Source: Mesorhizobium sp. WSM3862
GTDB lineage: Bacteria > Pseudomonadota > Alphaproteobacteria > Rhizobiales > Rhizobiaceae
Direction: 5' to 3'
DNA length: 64,000 bases
NCBI RefSeq assembly: GCF_002294985.1
Contig: NZ_NSGE01000010.1
Span: 1 to 64,000, forward strand
The notes below the pieces were generated by a model. That model did not search any database and had not been told where the DNA came from. It saw only the letters and a program-made list of their open reading frames with translations. Shown here piece by piece: positions 38,483 through 46,397 of this stretch; within the stretch, counting starts at the first letter, position 1, and each line of letters opens with the position of its first letter. The position numbers and the translations under genes are program-made.

Positions 38483-38530
38483 GATTATATTCGATCTGAC
38501 AATAAGGGAATATTTCTACCTTGACTATAA
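38483..38530 (-). promoter_or_regulatory. NadQ-type operator/promoter region, copy 1
   Basis: Between nadQ and the nadA relic the sequence holds AT-rich repeats GATTATAT, TTGACTATA and related half-sites, a degenerate version of the clear dyad at 53378-53421 in copy 2. It is the likely control site for the nad-bio operon of copy 1, but symmetry is weaker here. Confidence 0.5.
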
Positions 38531-38536
38531 GGTATG

Positions 38537-39505
38537 TCAAGCCCGAGACATTGGCAATTTTGTCCCGGCGAACGCCCTTTCATCGAGCACGGCACGGCGG
38601 AAGCGATAGAGCTTTGCAGGCCGCCCCCCCGTGTCGACTGAAGTGTCGCCAGTCTCCTCGACGAGCTCTTGCTGCTCAACAAGCCTGCGGAAGTTCGGCT
38701 TGTCGATCAGTCTGCCAGCCAATGCTTCCACGGTTCGCTGCAGCTGGAGCAGCGTGAAAGTCGGTCTCATGAGTTCGAAAACGACTGGCCGGTATTTGAT
38801 CTTGGAGCGCAGCCGCGTAACGCCTGTCGCCAGGATGCGGCGATGGTCAGCAACCATCGCCTTGCCTGAGACGGCCGCAGGCGGAGGCGCAGCTTTCCCG
38901 CCGCTGGCCTCTTCGACCAATCCTGCTTCGTAGAGCAACTCATAGCGTTGGAGCGTGAGCTCCTCGTTCCAATGGCGGTCGTCTAAGCCGAAGGCGATCG
39001 CCACCCTCTGCCGGCGTTCGCGCTGCCTGGCAGGATCGCCGGCGCCGTGTACCCATTCAATCAAGCGCGCTCGCAGGATATCCAGGCCCACCGGCGGCGT
39101 GCCGGAGCGGTGGTCCTCCCATGGAAAATATTCGTACCAGCTTTGCCAGCCGCACGTGGATGAGGCCGTTGCCTGTTCCTTCCGGGTGAGTGCGAGATAG
39201 CTGATCGAGATGACGCGCTGCTGGCGCTCGGGGCCGACACGGTCCCGATCGGCGAACGTGTAGAGTTGCTCGATGTACCCAAGAGGATGGCCGGTTTGAT
39301 GTTCGACCCACCCCCGCAAACCGGATTGCGGCGATCGGTGCTCGAGCGCAAATGGTCCGGAGGGCAAGGTGTCCGCCTGACCGATTGTGAGAAGACAGGG
39401 CTCGCCGTGATTTACGGCGACGACCACCGCGATCAGGTCCACTTTGGCTTCGTCGGCCCTATCGTCGGCTCTGTCTTTCCCGGTTCGTGTTCGTTGATCT
39501 TCCAT
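38537..39505 (-). CDS. nadQ: NadQ-type NAD biosynthesis regulator (copy 1)
   Basis: A 322-residue protein of the COG4111/NadQ group. The N-terminal part (about 20-190) is Nudix-like without a canonical catalytic box (DLIAVVVAVNHGEPCLLTI, LGYIEQLYTFADRDR, ISISYLALTR, WYEYFPWEDHR). The C-terminal part is winged-helix-like (LQRTVEALAGRLIDKPNFRRLVEQQELVEETG, GGRPAKLYRF). Such regulators are predicted to repress nadABC in alphaproteobacteria. It sits directly upstream of the nad genes, in the same direction, and a paralogue occupies the same place at 53429-54385. Confidence 0.85.
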   Translation of the reverse strand: MEDQRTRTGKDRADDRADEAKVDLIAVVVAVNHGEPCLLTIGQADTLPSGPFALEHRSPQSGLRGWVEHQTGHPLGYIEQLYTFADRDRVGPERQQRVISISYLALTRKEQATASSTCGWQSWYEYFPWEDHRSGTPPVGLDILRARLIEWVHGAGDPARQRERRQRVAIAFGLDDRHWNEELTLQRYELLYEAGLVEEASGGKAAPPPAAVSGKAMVADHRRILATGVTRLRSKIKYRPVVFELMRPTFTLLQLQRTVEALAGRLIDKPNFRRLVEQQELVEETGDTSVDTGGRPAKLYRFRRAVLDERAFAGTKLPMSRA

Positions 39506-39684
39506 ATTCGCGAACGTGGTGGGCCCCGAGCTCGGCGAGCTCTTCTAATCGATTTAGTTTAAGCGTGACTGCCCGCACGTCAACACCGCACAGCTGCACG
39601 GCATTTTTTTATTTCTTCGCACCTGCACAAAAGTATGCCAAACGCGACTCCGGCGTGTGGTGACGCAACGGAAGGAGGCTTAGA

Positions 39685-40090
39685 TTGAGCGCAGGTAATG
39701 CGAAGGCAATTACGCCACCGGATATCGGCTCGCGGAAAGGCCACTCGTCTGCCTCACTACCTATACAACCCCGGTCGCCAGGATGGCCGATCGACACTGC
39801 GACATTGTTCTCGTCGGGGACAGCGTCGGCAGATAATGCACGGGCTGTCGTCGACGCTGGGGGTCAGCCTCGAGATGATGATCATGCACGGCCAAGCCGT
39901 GCGCCGCGGCCTGCAACAGGCGCTGATGGTCGTCGACCTGCCGTTTGGTTCCTACGAAGAGGGGCCGCAGCAGGCCTTGCGGAACGCGGCCCACCTTATC
40001 GCAGAGACCGGATGTGCGGCGGTGAAGCTCGAGGGCGGCCAGACCATGGCCGATACGATTCGCTTTCTCGCCGCTGGCAAGGAGCCAGGT
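39685..40090 (+). pseudogene. panB: panB remnant (ketopantoate hydroxymethyltransferase), copy 1
   Basis: Starting at TTG 39685 (MSAGNAKAITPPDIGSRKG), the PanB sequence continues after frame changes as LVCLTTYTTPVARMADRH and DIVLVGDSVG. It goes on MHGLSSTLGVSLEMMIMHGQ and VVDLPFGSYEEGPQQAL, then TGCAAVKLEGGQTMADTIRFL. All are PanB landmarks in order. Two frameshifts and loss of the C-terminal half make it inactive. It is divergent from nadQ at a distance of 180 bp, the same as the relic in copy 2. Confidence 0.8.
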
Positions 40091-40233
40091 TCGCGGTGTT
40101 CGCTTCAACCGGAAACAGCAAAGTAATGCCGGCGATGATAGCGAAGTCGCCCCCGTCGCGTCGGTGCGGTGGTCGTTTAGAGCCAGGTCTCCGCCTGTCA
40201 TCGCAACATTTGAGGAGGTTGCGCAAAGGACAG

Positions 40234-40950
40234 ATGTATCGCGTGTTTGAAAACTTCGTCAAGCAACTCTCTGCAAGTGTCGATACTGTCGATCTCCATG
40301 ATGTAATGGCGTCCGCTGCAGCCGGGTTCGATTTTCCGCTCTTCGCTTATTTCAGTTACCCGTCCGCCTCCGGCCAGAGGCCGCGATTGATTTCAAATTA
40401 TCCTTCATCCTGGACATCACAGTATCTCCAACTGCGCTACCACAGCCACGATCCGGTGATCCTTCGCGGGCTGCAAGGCTGGGATACTTTTGATTGGGGC
40501 GTGGATCGACCCCGCCGGTGTCTGCCGGCCTCGCAGCAAGAAATTCTGGAAAAAGCAGCTCACTTTGGCATTCGCGGCGGATTGACCATGTCAGTGCATG
40601 ACCCATCGCGGCCGGTTTGCGGCGCTGACCTTCGCTTCCGACCAGTCCCGTCCGCCTCTTTTGTGCTCACTCACACGCTACGAAAAAGCATTGCAACTTG
40701 TCGCAATCAGCTTTCATACACATGCCCGGCGCAGGCTAGCCGAAGATCGCGTGGTGGATTGCATAACGCTGACGCCGCGGGAGTTTGAATCGCTGAAATG
40801 GGCGGCGCGCGGTAAGTCGGCCTGGGATATCAGCCAGTCTCTAAACGCACCGCGACGTTCCATCTGGAAAACGCCAAGGCAAAGCTTGGCGTGCGAAACA
40901 TCAACCAGGGCGTGGCGCGGCTGACTGCTTCCCGTCAGTGGAGACCCTGA
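40234..40950 (+). pseudogene. traR: LuxR-type regulator TraR, two frameshifts
   Basis: ATG 40234 opens a TraR-like autoinducer-binding domain. MYRVFENFVKQL and YHSHDPVILRGLQGWDTFDWG (with the conserved YxxxDPV and W residues) are in the first frame, which breaks near 40600. The protein continues in a second frame as GRFAALTFASDQ and LTPREFESLKWAARGKSAWDIS, then in a third frame as RTATFHLENAKAKLGVRNINQ, the LuxR helix-turn-helix. Joined, it has about 238 residues, normal for TraR. As written it cannot make a full regulator. traI follows by 92 bp. Confidence 0.82.
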
Positions 40951-40965
40951 CTCTTTGTCGGATAG

Positions 40966-40981
40966 CTGTAAAGGTCTACAG
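40966..40981 (+). promoter_or_regulatory. possible tra box upstream of traI
   Basis: CTGTAAAGGTCTACAG has five-base inverted arms (CTGTA/TACAG) around a six-base centre and lies 61 bp before traI. Size and place fit a LuxR-type operator, but I have not matched it to a proven Mesorhizobium tra box. Confidence 0.4.
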
Positions 40982-41042
40982 GCTGCATCAATGTCGGCTT
41001 TGTTCTTCGATGGCGGGAACACATCCTGCGCGGAGGCGACAA

Positions 41043-41672
41043 ATGATGCAGCTGGTAACACCTGAACTCTACGGCGAGTTTCCAAACGAGCTCAAAGAAA
41101 TGCATGGGCTGAGGCATCGGGTCTTCAAGGAAAGGCTGGATTGGGAAGTTGAGACCGAAAGCGAGATGGAAACAGACGCATTTGACAGCCTGAACCCCGT
41201 CTATCTGCTTCTCAAGGGATCCGACTGGCGAATTTGCGGTTGCGTCCGTCTTCTGCCGACTACCGGACCGACAATGTTGCGCGACAGCTTTCCGATGCTG
41301 CTGGGTGAGAGTGCCGCGCCCGCGAGTGCCGACATTTGGGAGAGCAGTCGTTTCGCACTCGATCTCCCTCCATCGGCGCCTAAGGCTGGTGGACTGGCGC
41401 AAGCGACCTACGAGCTCTTCGCCGGCATGATCGAATTTGGCTTGGCGAACAATCTCACCCGGATTGTGACAGTGACCGATACACGCATGGAACGGATCCT
41501 TCGTCTTGCAACGTGGCCGTTGTCGCGTATCGGACAGCCAAAGCCGGTCGGTAACACGGAGGCCGTCGCCGGCTTTCTCGAGATTTCCCACGCTAGCCTC
41601 TTGCGCATCCGCTGGAAGGGACGTCTGAACGGACCGGTGTTATGGCAACCGGTTTTCGGCCTGTCGGCATAG
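41043..41672 (+). CDS. traI: TraI-type N-acyl homoserine lactone synthase
   Basis: A 209-residue LuxI-family enzyme. The catalytic core residues appear in order: RHRVFKERLDWEV (Arg, Phe, Trp), ETDAFDSLNPVYLL (Asp), CVRLLPTTGPTMLRDSFP (Arg), then WESSRFALD (Glu, Ser, Arg). It uses SAM and acyl-ACP to make an AHL signal. GGAGG stands before ATG 41043, next to a second ATG at 41046. On Mesorhizobium islands TraR/TraI1 control excision and transfer. Here the adjacent traR is broken while traI is intact. Confidence 0.9.
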   Translation: MMQLVTPELYGEFPNELKEMHGLRHRVFKERLDWEVETESEMETDAFDSLNPVYLLLKGSDWRICGCVRLLPTTGPTMLRDSFPMLLGESAAPASADIWESSRFALDLPPSAPKAGGLAQATYELFAGMIEFGLANNLTRIVTVTDTRMERILRLATWPLSRIGQPKPVGNTEAVAGFLEISHASLLRIRWKGRLNGPVLWQPVFGLSA

Positions 41673-41839
41673 GCCTAACGATGCTCAGCCGGACCAACGC
41701 TCCTGGCCGCGGGCGCTACGACCTGTCGATATGCTGACCAGACTGGCGTAGTTGCGAAGGTTACGACCTTCCGGTCAATTCATCGACCGGTGAATGGTGG
41801 CTCCGACATGGCCAGGGAGCTGTCACGCCGGCCTTGGAT

Positions 41840-42073
41840 TCAGCGCTCAGCAAGCGTCGAATTCCTCCTCAAGAGGTTCGGAGATGAGCAGCCGCCGGTA
41901 TCGCGCAGCGACTGGTACAGCCGATCAGGCCATCTTAGGCATGCAGGTTCTTCGGACTTGATCAGAACCAGTTGAACCGCCATATACCGGTCCGGCCGCC
42001 AGTCAGGTGGCCCGTGGACGAGACCGAACCGGTCGAATTGATGTCCATTTATTCGACTTGCTACGAGCGCCAA
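41840..42073 (-). CDS. small ORF divergent from the XRE gene (QseM candidate?)
   Basis: A 77-codon TTG-start frame (INGHQFDRFGLVHGPPDWRP, then DRYMAVQLVLIKSEE). In Mesorhizobium islands the quorum-sensing antiactivator gene qseM is divergent from the small XRE regulator qseC. This frame holds that place relative to 42130, with 56 bp between starts and a dyad in the gap. Similarity to QseM cannot be confirmed by eye, and it may be a chance frame. Confidence 0.3.
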   Translation of the reverse strand: MALVASRINGHQFDRFGLVHGPPDWRPDRYMAVQLVLIKSEEPACLRWPDRLYQSLRDTGGCSSPNLLRRNSTLAER

Positions 42074-42094
42074 CTCGGGTGGAACTCTCCCGAG
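42074..42094. promoter_or_regulatory. inverted repeat between the divergent small ORFs
   Basis: CTCGGG and CCCGAG are separated by nine bases, just upstream of the XRE-family gene at 42130. A possible operator for the small HTH protein. Only the symmetry and the position support this. Confidence 0.35.
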
Positions 42095-42129
42095 CTGTCA
42101 GGCGCCTCTGCTCTCCTTCGAGGTGATAT

Positions 42130-42378
42130 ATGAAAGATCCGCGCATTCCCGAGCCAGTCTTGAAGGCTATGTTGGGGGGAACCCACATCATCCGTGCTTA
42201 TCGTGAGCACCTTGGATATTCCGTCGACGACCTGGCGGTGGCGTGCGGCCTGGCCGCTGAGGAAATCGTGAACATTGAGTCCGGTCTGAGATACAACAAG
42301 GGTTATCGAGATCGGATCGCGAAATCGCTGTCCCTACCCGTGGGAATTCTTGAGGCGGACATACTGGACGCGGCCTAA
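42130..42378 (+). CDS. small XRE-family HTH regulator, QseC-like
   Basis: An 82-residue protein that is almost entirely one Cro/C1-type helix-turn-helix. Helices are around IIRAYREHLGYSVDDLAVAC and EEIVNIESGLRY, followed by RIAKSLSLPVGILEADIL. It is about the size of QseC, the regulator of the antiactivator switch that controls TraR on Mesorhizobium islands, and it lies 457 bp after traI. Calling it QseC is an inference from context. It starts behind GAGGTG at 42120-42125. Confidence 0.65.
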   Translation: MKDPRIPEPVLKAMLGGTHIIRAYREHLGYSVDDLAVACGLAAEEIVNIESGLRYNKGYRDRIAKSLSLPVGILEADILDAA

Positions 42379-42865
42379 TCATTGGAAGACATGTTGCCCG
42401 TTAGGTCTGTGGGAGCAGGTCGCGTACGAACCAACTGAATTGGTGTTCCGGGGGCGGCAGGATAATAACGGAACGGAACCACCGATGCATCTTTCCCTCC
42501 CAAGCTATCACTGCTGATCTGTCAATTTTAGACGACGGGGCAGCCACGGTAATGGCGCTTTCGCCGAAGCGCCGGCCTTGCCCCGAGGAGTTGCGCGAGC
42601 GCTCAACCTCCAGGCTTGCGACGCGCCGCTCTAAAGCGGCGGCACGCGGATTGGGGTGTGTCATTTGCGCAGAGTTCGGGCGCGCGCCGATTGCGCTTTT
42701 CCGACTGAGCATACGCTTGGGCTTGGAAATCCAGGAACGAGGCTCAGCCCCGCTGTCGGAACCCTGCTGCACCACCTTCTGCACCACGGCACGTCAGCGC
42801 ATCGCGCATCAGACTCACACCGGGTTCACAACATTGACTCGCTGAGGTAGGAGGAGCGCAGAGAA
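42379..42865. other. 486-bp stretch before the preQ1 riboswitch, no gene seen
   Basis: Open frames on both strands here lack recognisable domains. The queC promoter must lie in its right part, but no clear -35/-10 pair stands out. Confidence 0.45.
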
Positions 42866-42900
42866 GTCTCCGGTCGCAGCCTTACCCGGTCAAAACAAGG
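42866..42900 (+). promoter_or_regulatory. preQ1-I-like riboswitch in queC leader
   Basis: The leader contains TCTCCGGTCGCAGCCTTACC, continuing CGGTCAAAACAAGGA. A short CCGG stem, a C-rich loop strand and an A-rich tail ending in AAGGA resemble the class I preQ1 aptamer. The tail doubles as the ribosome binding site, eight bases before the queC ATG, so preQ1 binding would hide it. Placement before a queuosine-precursor operon agrees. Confidence 0.65.
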
Positions 42901-42908
42901 ATCCCACA

Positions 42909-43607
42909 ATGAAGACTCTCGTTATCTGCTCCGGCGGATTGGACTCCGTTGCCCTTGCTTACAGCGTGGCAGCGGAGCACGAACTCGCCGGCCTCCTGTC
43001 TTTCGATTACGGCCAACGGCACAGGAAAGAATTGGGCTTTGCCGCTCTCTGCGCGGAGCGACTGAACACTTTGCACCAGATCATCAACATCCCCGAAATT
43101 GGCCGCGGCCTTTCCGGTTCAGCGCTGACCGATGATGTCGACGTGCCGGACGGACACTATGCCGAAGACACGATGAAGATCACGGTGGTGCCGAACCGGA
43201 ACGCCATCATGTTGGCGATCGCCTTCGGTCTGGCCGCCGCGCACAAGGCCGAAGCGGTGGCGATGGCCGTACATGGTGGGGACCATTTCATCTATCCAGA
43301 TTGCCGTCCGGCCTTCATCGAAGCTTTCCAGGTGATGCAAGACCGCGCGCTCGACGGCTACGCGGAGATTCGCCTTTATACCCCCTACGTCAACCTCACG
43401 AAGGGCGACATCGTCGGGGATGGAGCAAGACACGGAACCCCATTTGCGGAGACCTGGTCGTGTTACAAGGGCGGCGAGCTTCACTGCGGACGGTGCGGGA
43501 CCTGCGTGGAGCGGCGCGAGGCGTTTCATCTGGCGAGGCACGCTGATCCAACCGACTACGAAGACGCCGACTTCTGGCTCGAGGCGCTGCGGAGGAGGAG
43601 CGCCTGA
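42909..43607 (+). CDS. queC: 7-cyano-7-deazaguanine synthase QueC
   Basis: A 232-residue ATP-dependent enzyme making preQ0. The PP-loop SGGLDSVA is at 9-16. FDYGQRHRKEL and VPNRNAIMLAIAFGLA are family blocks. The zinc Cys cluster CYKGGELHCGRCGTC is near the C-terminus. It overlaps queD by one base in a queCDE operon. Confidence 0.95.
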   Translation: MKTLVICSGGLDSVALAYSVAAEHELAGLLSFDYGQRHRKELGFAALCAERLNTLHQIINIPEIGRGLSGSALTDDVDVPDGHYAEDTMKITVVPNRNAIMLAIAFGLAAAHKAEAVAMAVHGGDHFIYPDCRPAFIEAFQVMQDRALDGYAEIRLYTPYVNLTKGDIVGDGARHGTPFAETWSCYKGGELHCGRCGTCVERREAFHLARHADPTDYEDADFWLEALRRRSA

Positions 43608-43963
43608 TGTTCCGTATCACCAAGGAATTCCACTTCTCGGCCTCGCATCAACTAACCTCCTTGCCACCCGATCATCAGTGTGCGCGCCTGCACGGGCATA
43701 ACTACATCGTCGAAGTGGAGCTATCGGCGAAGGACCTGGACGCGCACGGCTTCGTGCGTGACTATCACGATCTGGCGCCGCTCAAACGCTATATAGACAT
43801 CAGCCTCGACCATCGCCACCTCAACGAAGTGCTGGGACATGAGCAAGTCACGGCGGAATACTTGGCCAGACATTTCTATGAATGGTGCAAGGCACGTCTG
43901 CCGGAAACCGCGGCCGTGCGGGTGAGCGAAACCCCGAAAACCTGGGCAGAATACCGGCCGTGA
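43607..43963 (+). CDS. queD: 6-carboxytetrahydropterin synthase QueD
   Basis: A 118-residue PTPS-like enzyme. Zinc-binding His residues are in FSASHQL and LHGHNY, with the catalytic Cys in QCARLHGHNY and Asp/His in SLDHRHLNEV. It makes CPH4 for QueE. Its stop overlaps the queE GTG start. Confidence 0.95.
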   Translation: MFRITKEFHFSASHQLTSLPPDHQCARLHGHNYIVEVELSAKDLDAHGFVRDYHDLAPLKRYIDISLDHRHLNEVLGHEQVTAEYLARHFYEWCKARLPETAAVRVSETPKTWAEYRP

Positions 43964-44694
43964 CGGACACGCGTCCCGCAATTCGTGTGAGCGAGATATT
44001 TGGGCCCACGGTCCAGGGCGAGGGCGTGCTCATTGGTTTGCCTACAGTCTTCATCAGAACCGGCGGGTGTGACTACCGGTGTTCCTGGTGCGACAGCCTC
44101 CATGCAGTGGACAACCAATTCCGCCGCGAATGGGAGATGATGCCGATCGATAAGGTGTGGCAAAGCGTCGTTGGGCTTTCCGGTGGCTGGCCAGTGATGG
44201 TGTCGCTGTCGGGCGGAAATCCGGCGATTCAGCCGTTCGGTACGCTGATCAAGCTTGGTCATGGTGAAGGCTACCGTTTTGCGCTGGAAACCCAAGGTTC
44301 GGTGGCCAGGGACTGGTTTGCGGATCTTGACGTGCTGGTTCTCAGCCCAAAGCCGCCGTCAAGCGAGACGAGGACGGATTGGGCTGCATTCGAGGCGTGC
44401 ATACAAGCGGCGCAGGAGAAGCCGCAGACCGTGCTCAAGCTCGTTGTTTTTGATGAGAATGACTACGCCTACGCCAAAGACGCCGCCGCGCGATTCCCGC
44501 GCCTTCCGGTCTATCTGCAACCCGGCAATCACACGCCACCGCGCCCTGGCAATGAAGACGCACCTGTGGACCTGGACGGAATAATCAAACGCATGGAGTG
44601 GCTTGTGGAAAAGGTGACACGCGACAGGTGGTTCGAAGCGCGCGTGTTGCCGCAGCTGCACGTTATGCTCTGGGGAAACAAGAGAGGCGTCTAG
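43960..44694 (+). CDS. queE: 7-carboxy-7-deazaguanine synthase QueE
   Basis: A 244-residue radical-SAM enzyme. The 4Fe-4S motif is CDYRCSWCDS (CxxxCxxC), preceded by SEIFGPTVQGEG. GTG 43960 overlaps the queD stop as GTGA and is preferred over an earlier frame start inside queD. It converts CPH4 to CDG, the QueC substrate. Confidence 0.93.
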   Translation: MTDTRPAIRVSEIFGPTVQGEGVLIGLPTVFIRTGGCDYRCSWCDSLHAVDNQFRREWEMMPIDKVWQSVVGLSGGWPVMVSLSGGNPAIQPFGTLIKLGHGEGYRFALETQGSVARDWFADLDVLVLSPKPPSSETRTDWAAFEACIQAAQEKPQTVLKLVVFDENDYAYAKDAAARFPRLPVYLQPGNHTPPRPGNEDAPVDLDGIIKRMEWLVEKVTRDRWFEARVLPQLHVMLWGNKRGV

Positions 44695-44837
44695 TCTCGC
44701 CTGTGCGGGAAATGCGCCTGCGGATCTTCGGTTCGACGGGTCGGCCCATCTGGCGGCGCTGCCGGGAACTTGAGGCCGAGACGGTGTTGGACGCTTCGAA
44801 AGTGAGCGCACACCGTAGCGGCCGGCTGCCGCTCCGG

Positions 44838-44886
44838 TGTATGGTGGCCGCTGCGCTTCATCGAAACAAACGATTTTATTAACTGC
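44838..44886 (+). promoter_or_regulatory. degenerate nod box (right half preserved)
   Basis: CATCGAAACAAACGATTTTA is a good right half of a nod box, identical over its core to the nod box at 45607-45655. The left half (around 44838-44855) is poor. A nodA 5' relic follows about 95 bp downstream. Binding by NodD is doubtful. Confidence 0.55.
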
Positions 44887-44979
44887 CCGGTATCTCGCAT
44901 TGATCCTGCACCGGACCGCATTGACCATCCGCTGCCTCTGTCGCGTGAAAAAGGGACCCGGAAGGGGATAATCTTCCGC

Positions 44980-45005
44980 ATGAGCTCAGACGTGGCTGGA
45001 AACTG
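44980..45005 (+). pseudogene. nodA: nodA 5' relic (first of three)
   Basis: ATGAGCTCAGACGTGGCTGG resembles the first codons of nodA (ATGTGCTCTGACGTGCGGTGG) and of the longer relic at 45758 (ATGAGCTCAGACGTGCGACGG). Similarity ends after about 25 bases. It follows a degenerate nod box at about the spacing seen in the second relic. Confidence 0.55.
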
Positions 45006-45029
45006 TCCTACGGATGAGTCGCAGCAGGC

Positions 45030-45300
45030 CCAGAATGTCAGACTCAACGCCGCTCCGGGAAGGGTGTTCGCTACCATGAACGGAACAATGCTTTGAGCCG
45101 AACGATCCGCGATGCGCGCGAGCCTGATGCTTCCGACGCTATGGTTTTCGACCGTCTCGACCGCTCCACCGATCCATATCTGGTTGGCTGTGCTGCTGTC
45201 GGCCACCTCTCTCCAGCGCGTCCGCCTTGCGCCGATACGGGATCGCGGACGCGTCCACGTAGCTTTGCCCAATTCGCCCCCCGGCCAAGACGGATGAGTG
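45030..45300 (-). pseudogene. IS1595-like transposase remnant
   Basis: On the minus strand the frame IWIGGAVETVENHSVG, then IRLARIADRSAQSIVPFMVANTLPG, resembles the DDE core of IS1595-type transposases ('GRIRLxxIxDxSAxSLxxFVxxxVxPGS'). The following 'TDGW' block is garbled (LTFWACCDSS). Neither end is visible. The family is recalled by motif only. Confidence 0.45.
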
Positions 45301-45606
45301 GCGAAAGTAGTTCATGGCGCTGAACATCTTCCTTGGGCGATCACGATGTCCTGGCGATGCAGGCCTGAACAAGTTCGAGCGGATCGATGGTGTTCGCAAG
45401 CCCGACCCACAGGATGAACCGCCCTGCGGATCGGTGACCTTTGTGCCTTGTGCTATCCGCCCCGCTTCGTCGAAACCGGAGAGCGAGTGGGAGCGCTGAG
45501 CATGTAGCAGCGCCCGAGACGTGCCGAGCTTTTGCGTGGAGTGCCCATGCGGGATGCATCTGTAGCATTATCTCCCGCCACCAGAGGGCTTGCCGGATGG
45601 AAATGT

Positions 45607-45655
45607 ATCCACGGCGCAGATGAGCCTCATCGAAACAAACGATTTTATAAATCCT
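45607..45655 (+). promoter_or_regulatory. nod box upstream of nodA relic and nodFEG
   Basis: Left half ATCCACGGCGCAGATG and right half ATCGAAACAAACGATTTTA are correctly spaced and match the nod-box consensus well. It is the nearest nod box upstream of nodF (464 bp before its start), with a dead nodA copy in between. It probably drives nodFEG. Confidence 0.82.
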
Positions 45656-45757
45656 CCGGAATCTCCCATTTTACGACAGCAACCTCACACACACTGACCA
45701 CCCGCTACCAACTATCGTGTGACGACTGCGAAAAGGAGCCGGAAAGGAAAATCAATC

Positions 45758-45900
45758 ATGAGCTCAGACGTGCGACGGAAGTTGTGCTGGGAAAATGAGT
45801 TGTAGCTCCCCGACCCTTTCGAACTCCGACTTCTTGCGGAGGACCTATGGACTGACTGGGGTCTTCACGCAAACCCATTCGAAGGCGGCCGAGCCGCTTG
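45758..45900 (+). pseudogene. nodA: nodA relic (second of three), upstream of nodF
   Basis: ATG 45758 opens a frame MSSDVRRKLCWENEL and then TAG, matching the NodA start MCSDVRWRLCWESDL. The similarity goes on in shifted frames as far as about 45890 (GACCTATGGACTGACTGGGG, then CCATTCGAAGGCGGCCG). It has a premature stop at codon 16 and small indels. It lies in the leader between the nod box and nodF. Confidence 0.82.
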
Positions 45901-46118
45901 GCGACGGTCCACTTGCACATCCGAGATGCTCGGTGTGCCGCTGCTAATGGGGTAGCGGCAACGCTCTTCGTCATCGACCCCCACGCCGCAGACCATCTCT
46001 ATCATCAATTGGTACTCGTGAGTGGCACGAGCCTAGTCAGGGACGATGGTCGCGACATGGCTGGCAGAGGCATGGCGCCGCGCCCACGTCAAAAGGCATT
46101 ACTACGGAAAGGAACAGA

Positions 46119-46397
46119 ATGGCCGATCAACTCGCAACGGAAATCATTGCCACGATCAAGAAGCGCATCGAATTGGAAAACGGCGAGGGAAGTGGGTCCG
46201 ACATCGGCGAAATAACGACTGCCACGGAACTGACCTCGCTCGGAGTCGATTCCCTGGGTTTGGCGGATCTCCTGTGGGATGTGGAGCAGGCCCACGGCAT
46301 CAAGATCGATATGAACTCGGCCGACGCCTGGTCGAATCTCAAGAATGTCGGCGACATGGTGGAAGTCGTCCGCGGTTTGCTCGCGAAGGAGGTCTGA
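46119..46397 (+). CDS. nodF: NodF acyl carrier protein
   Basis: A 92-residue acidic carrier protein with the phosphopantetheine Ser in TSLGVDSLGLADLLWDVEQ (about residue 45). It holds the special polyunsaturated chain built with NodE for transfer to Nod factor by NodA. AAAGGAACAG precedes the ATG. It is immediately followed by nodE and both lie downstream of a nod box. Confidence 0.9.
   Translation: MADQLATEIIATIKKRIELENGEGSGSDIGEITTATELTSLGVDSLGLADLLWDVEQAHGIKIDMNSADAWSNLKNVGDMVEVVRGLLAKEV

Noticed and set aside
39685..40788. 367-codon open frame spanning panB and traR regions
   Set aside because: It joins frameshifted panB remnants to the N-terminal half of traR by chance. The two parts belong to different genes and neither is complete in this frame.
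44691..45272. 193-codon minus-strand frame after queE
   Set aside because: Only its first part resembles a transposase; the rest reads through nodA relic and nod box antisense. It is kept as a transposase relic, not a gene.
45988..46050. TGGCACG at 46023 as an RpoN promoter for nodF
   Set aside because: The -12 element is not GC at the required distance (TGGCACGAGCCTAGTC), so it is not a sigma-54 promoter.
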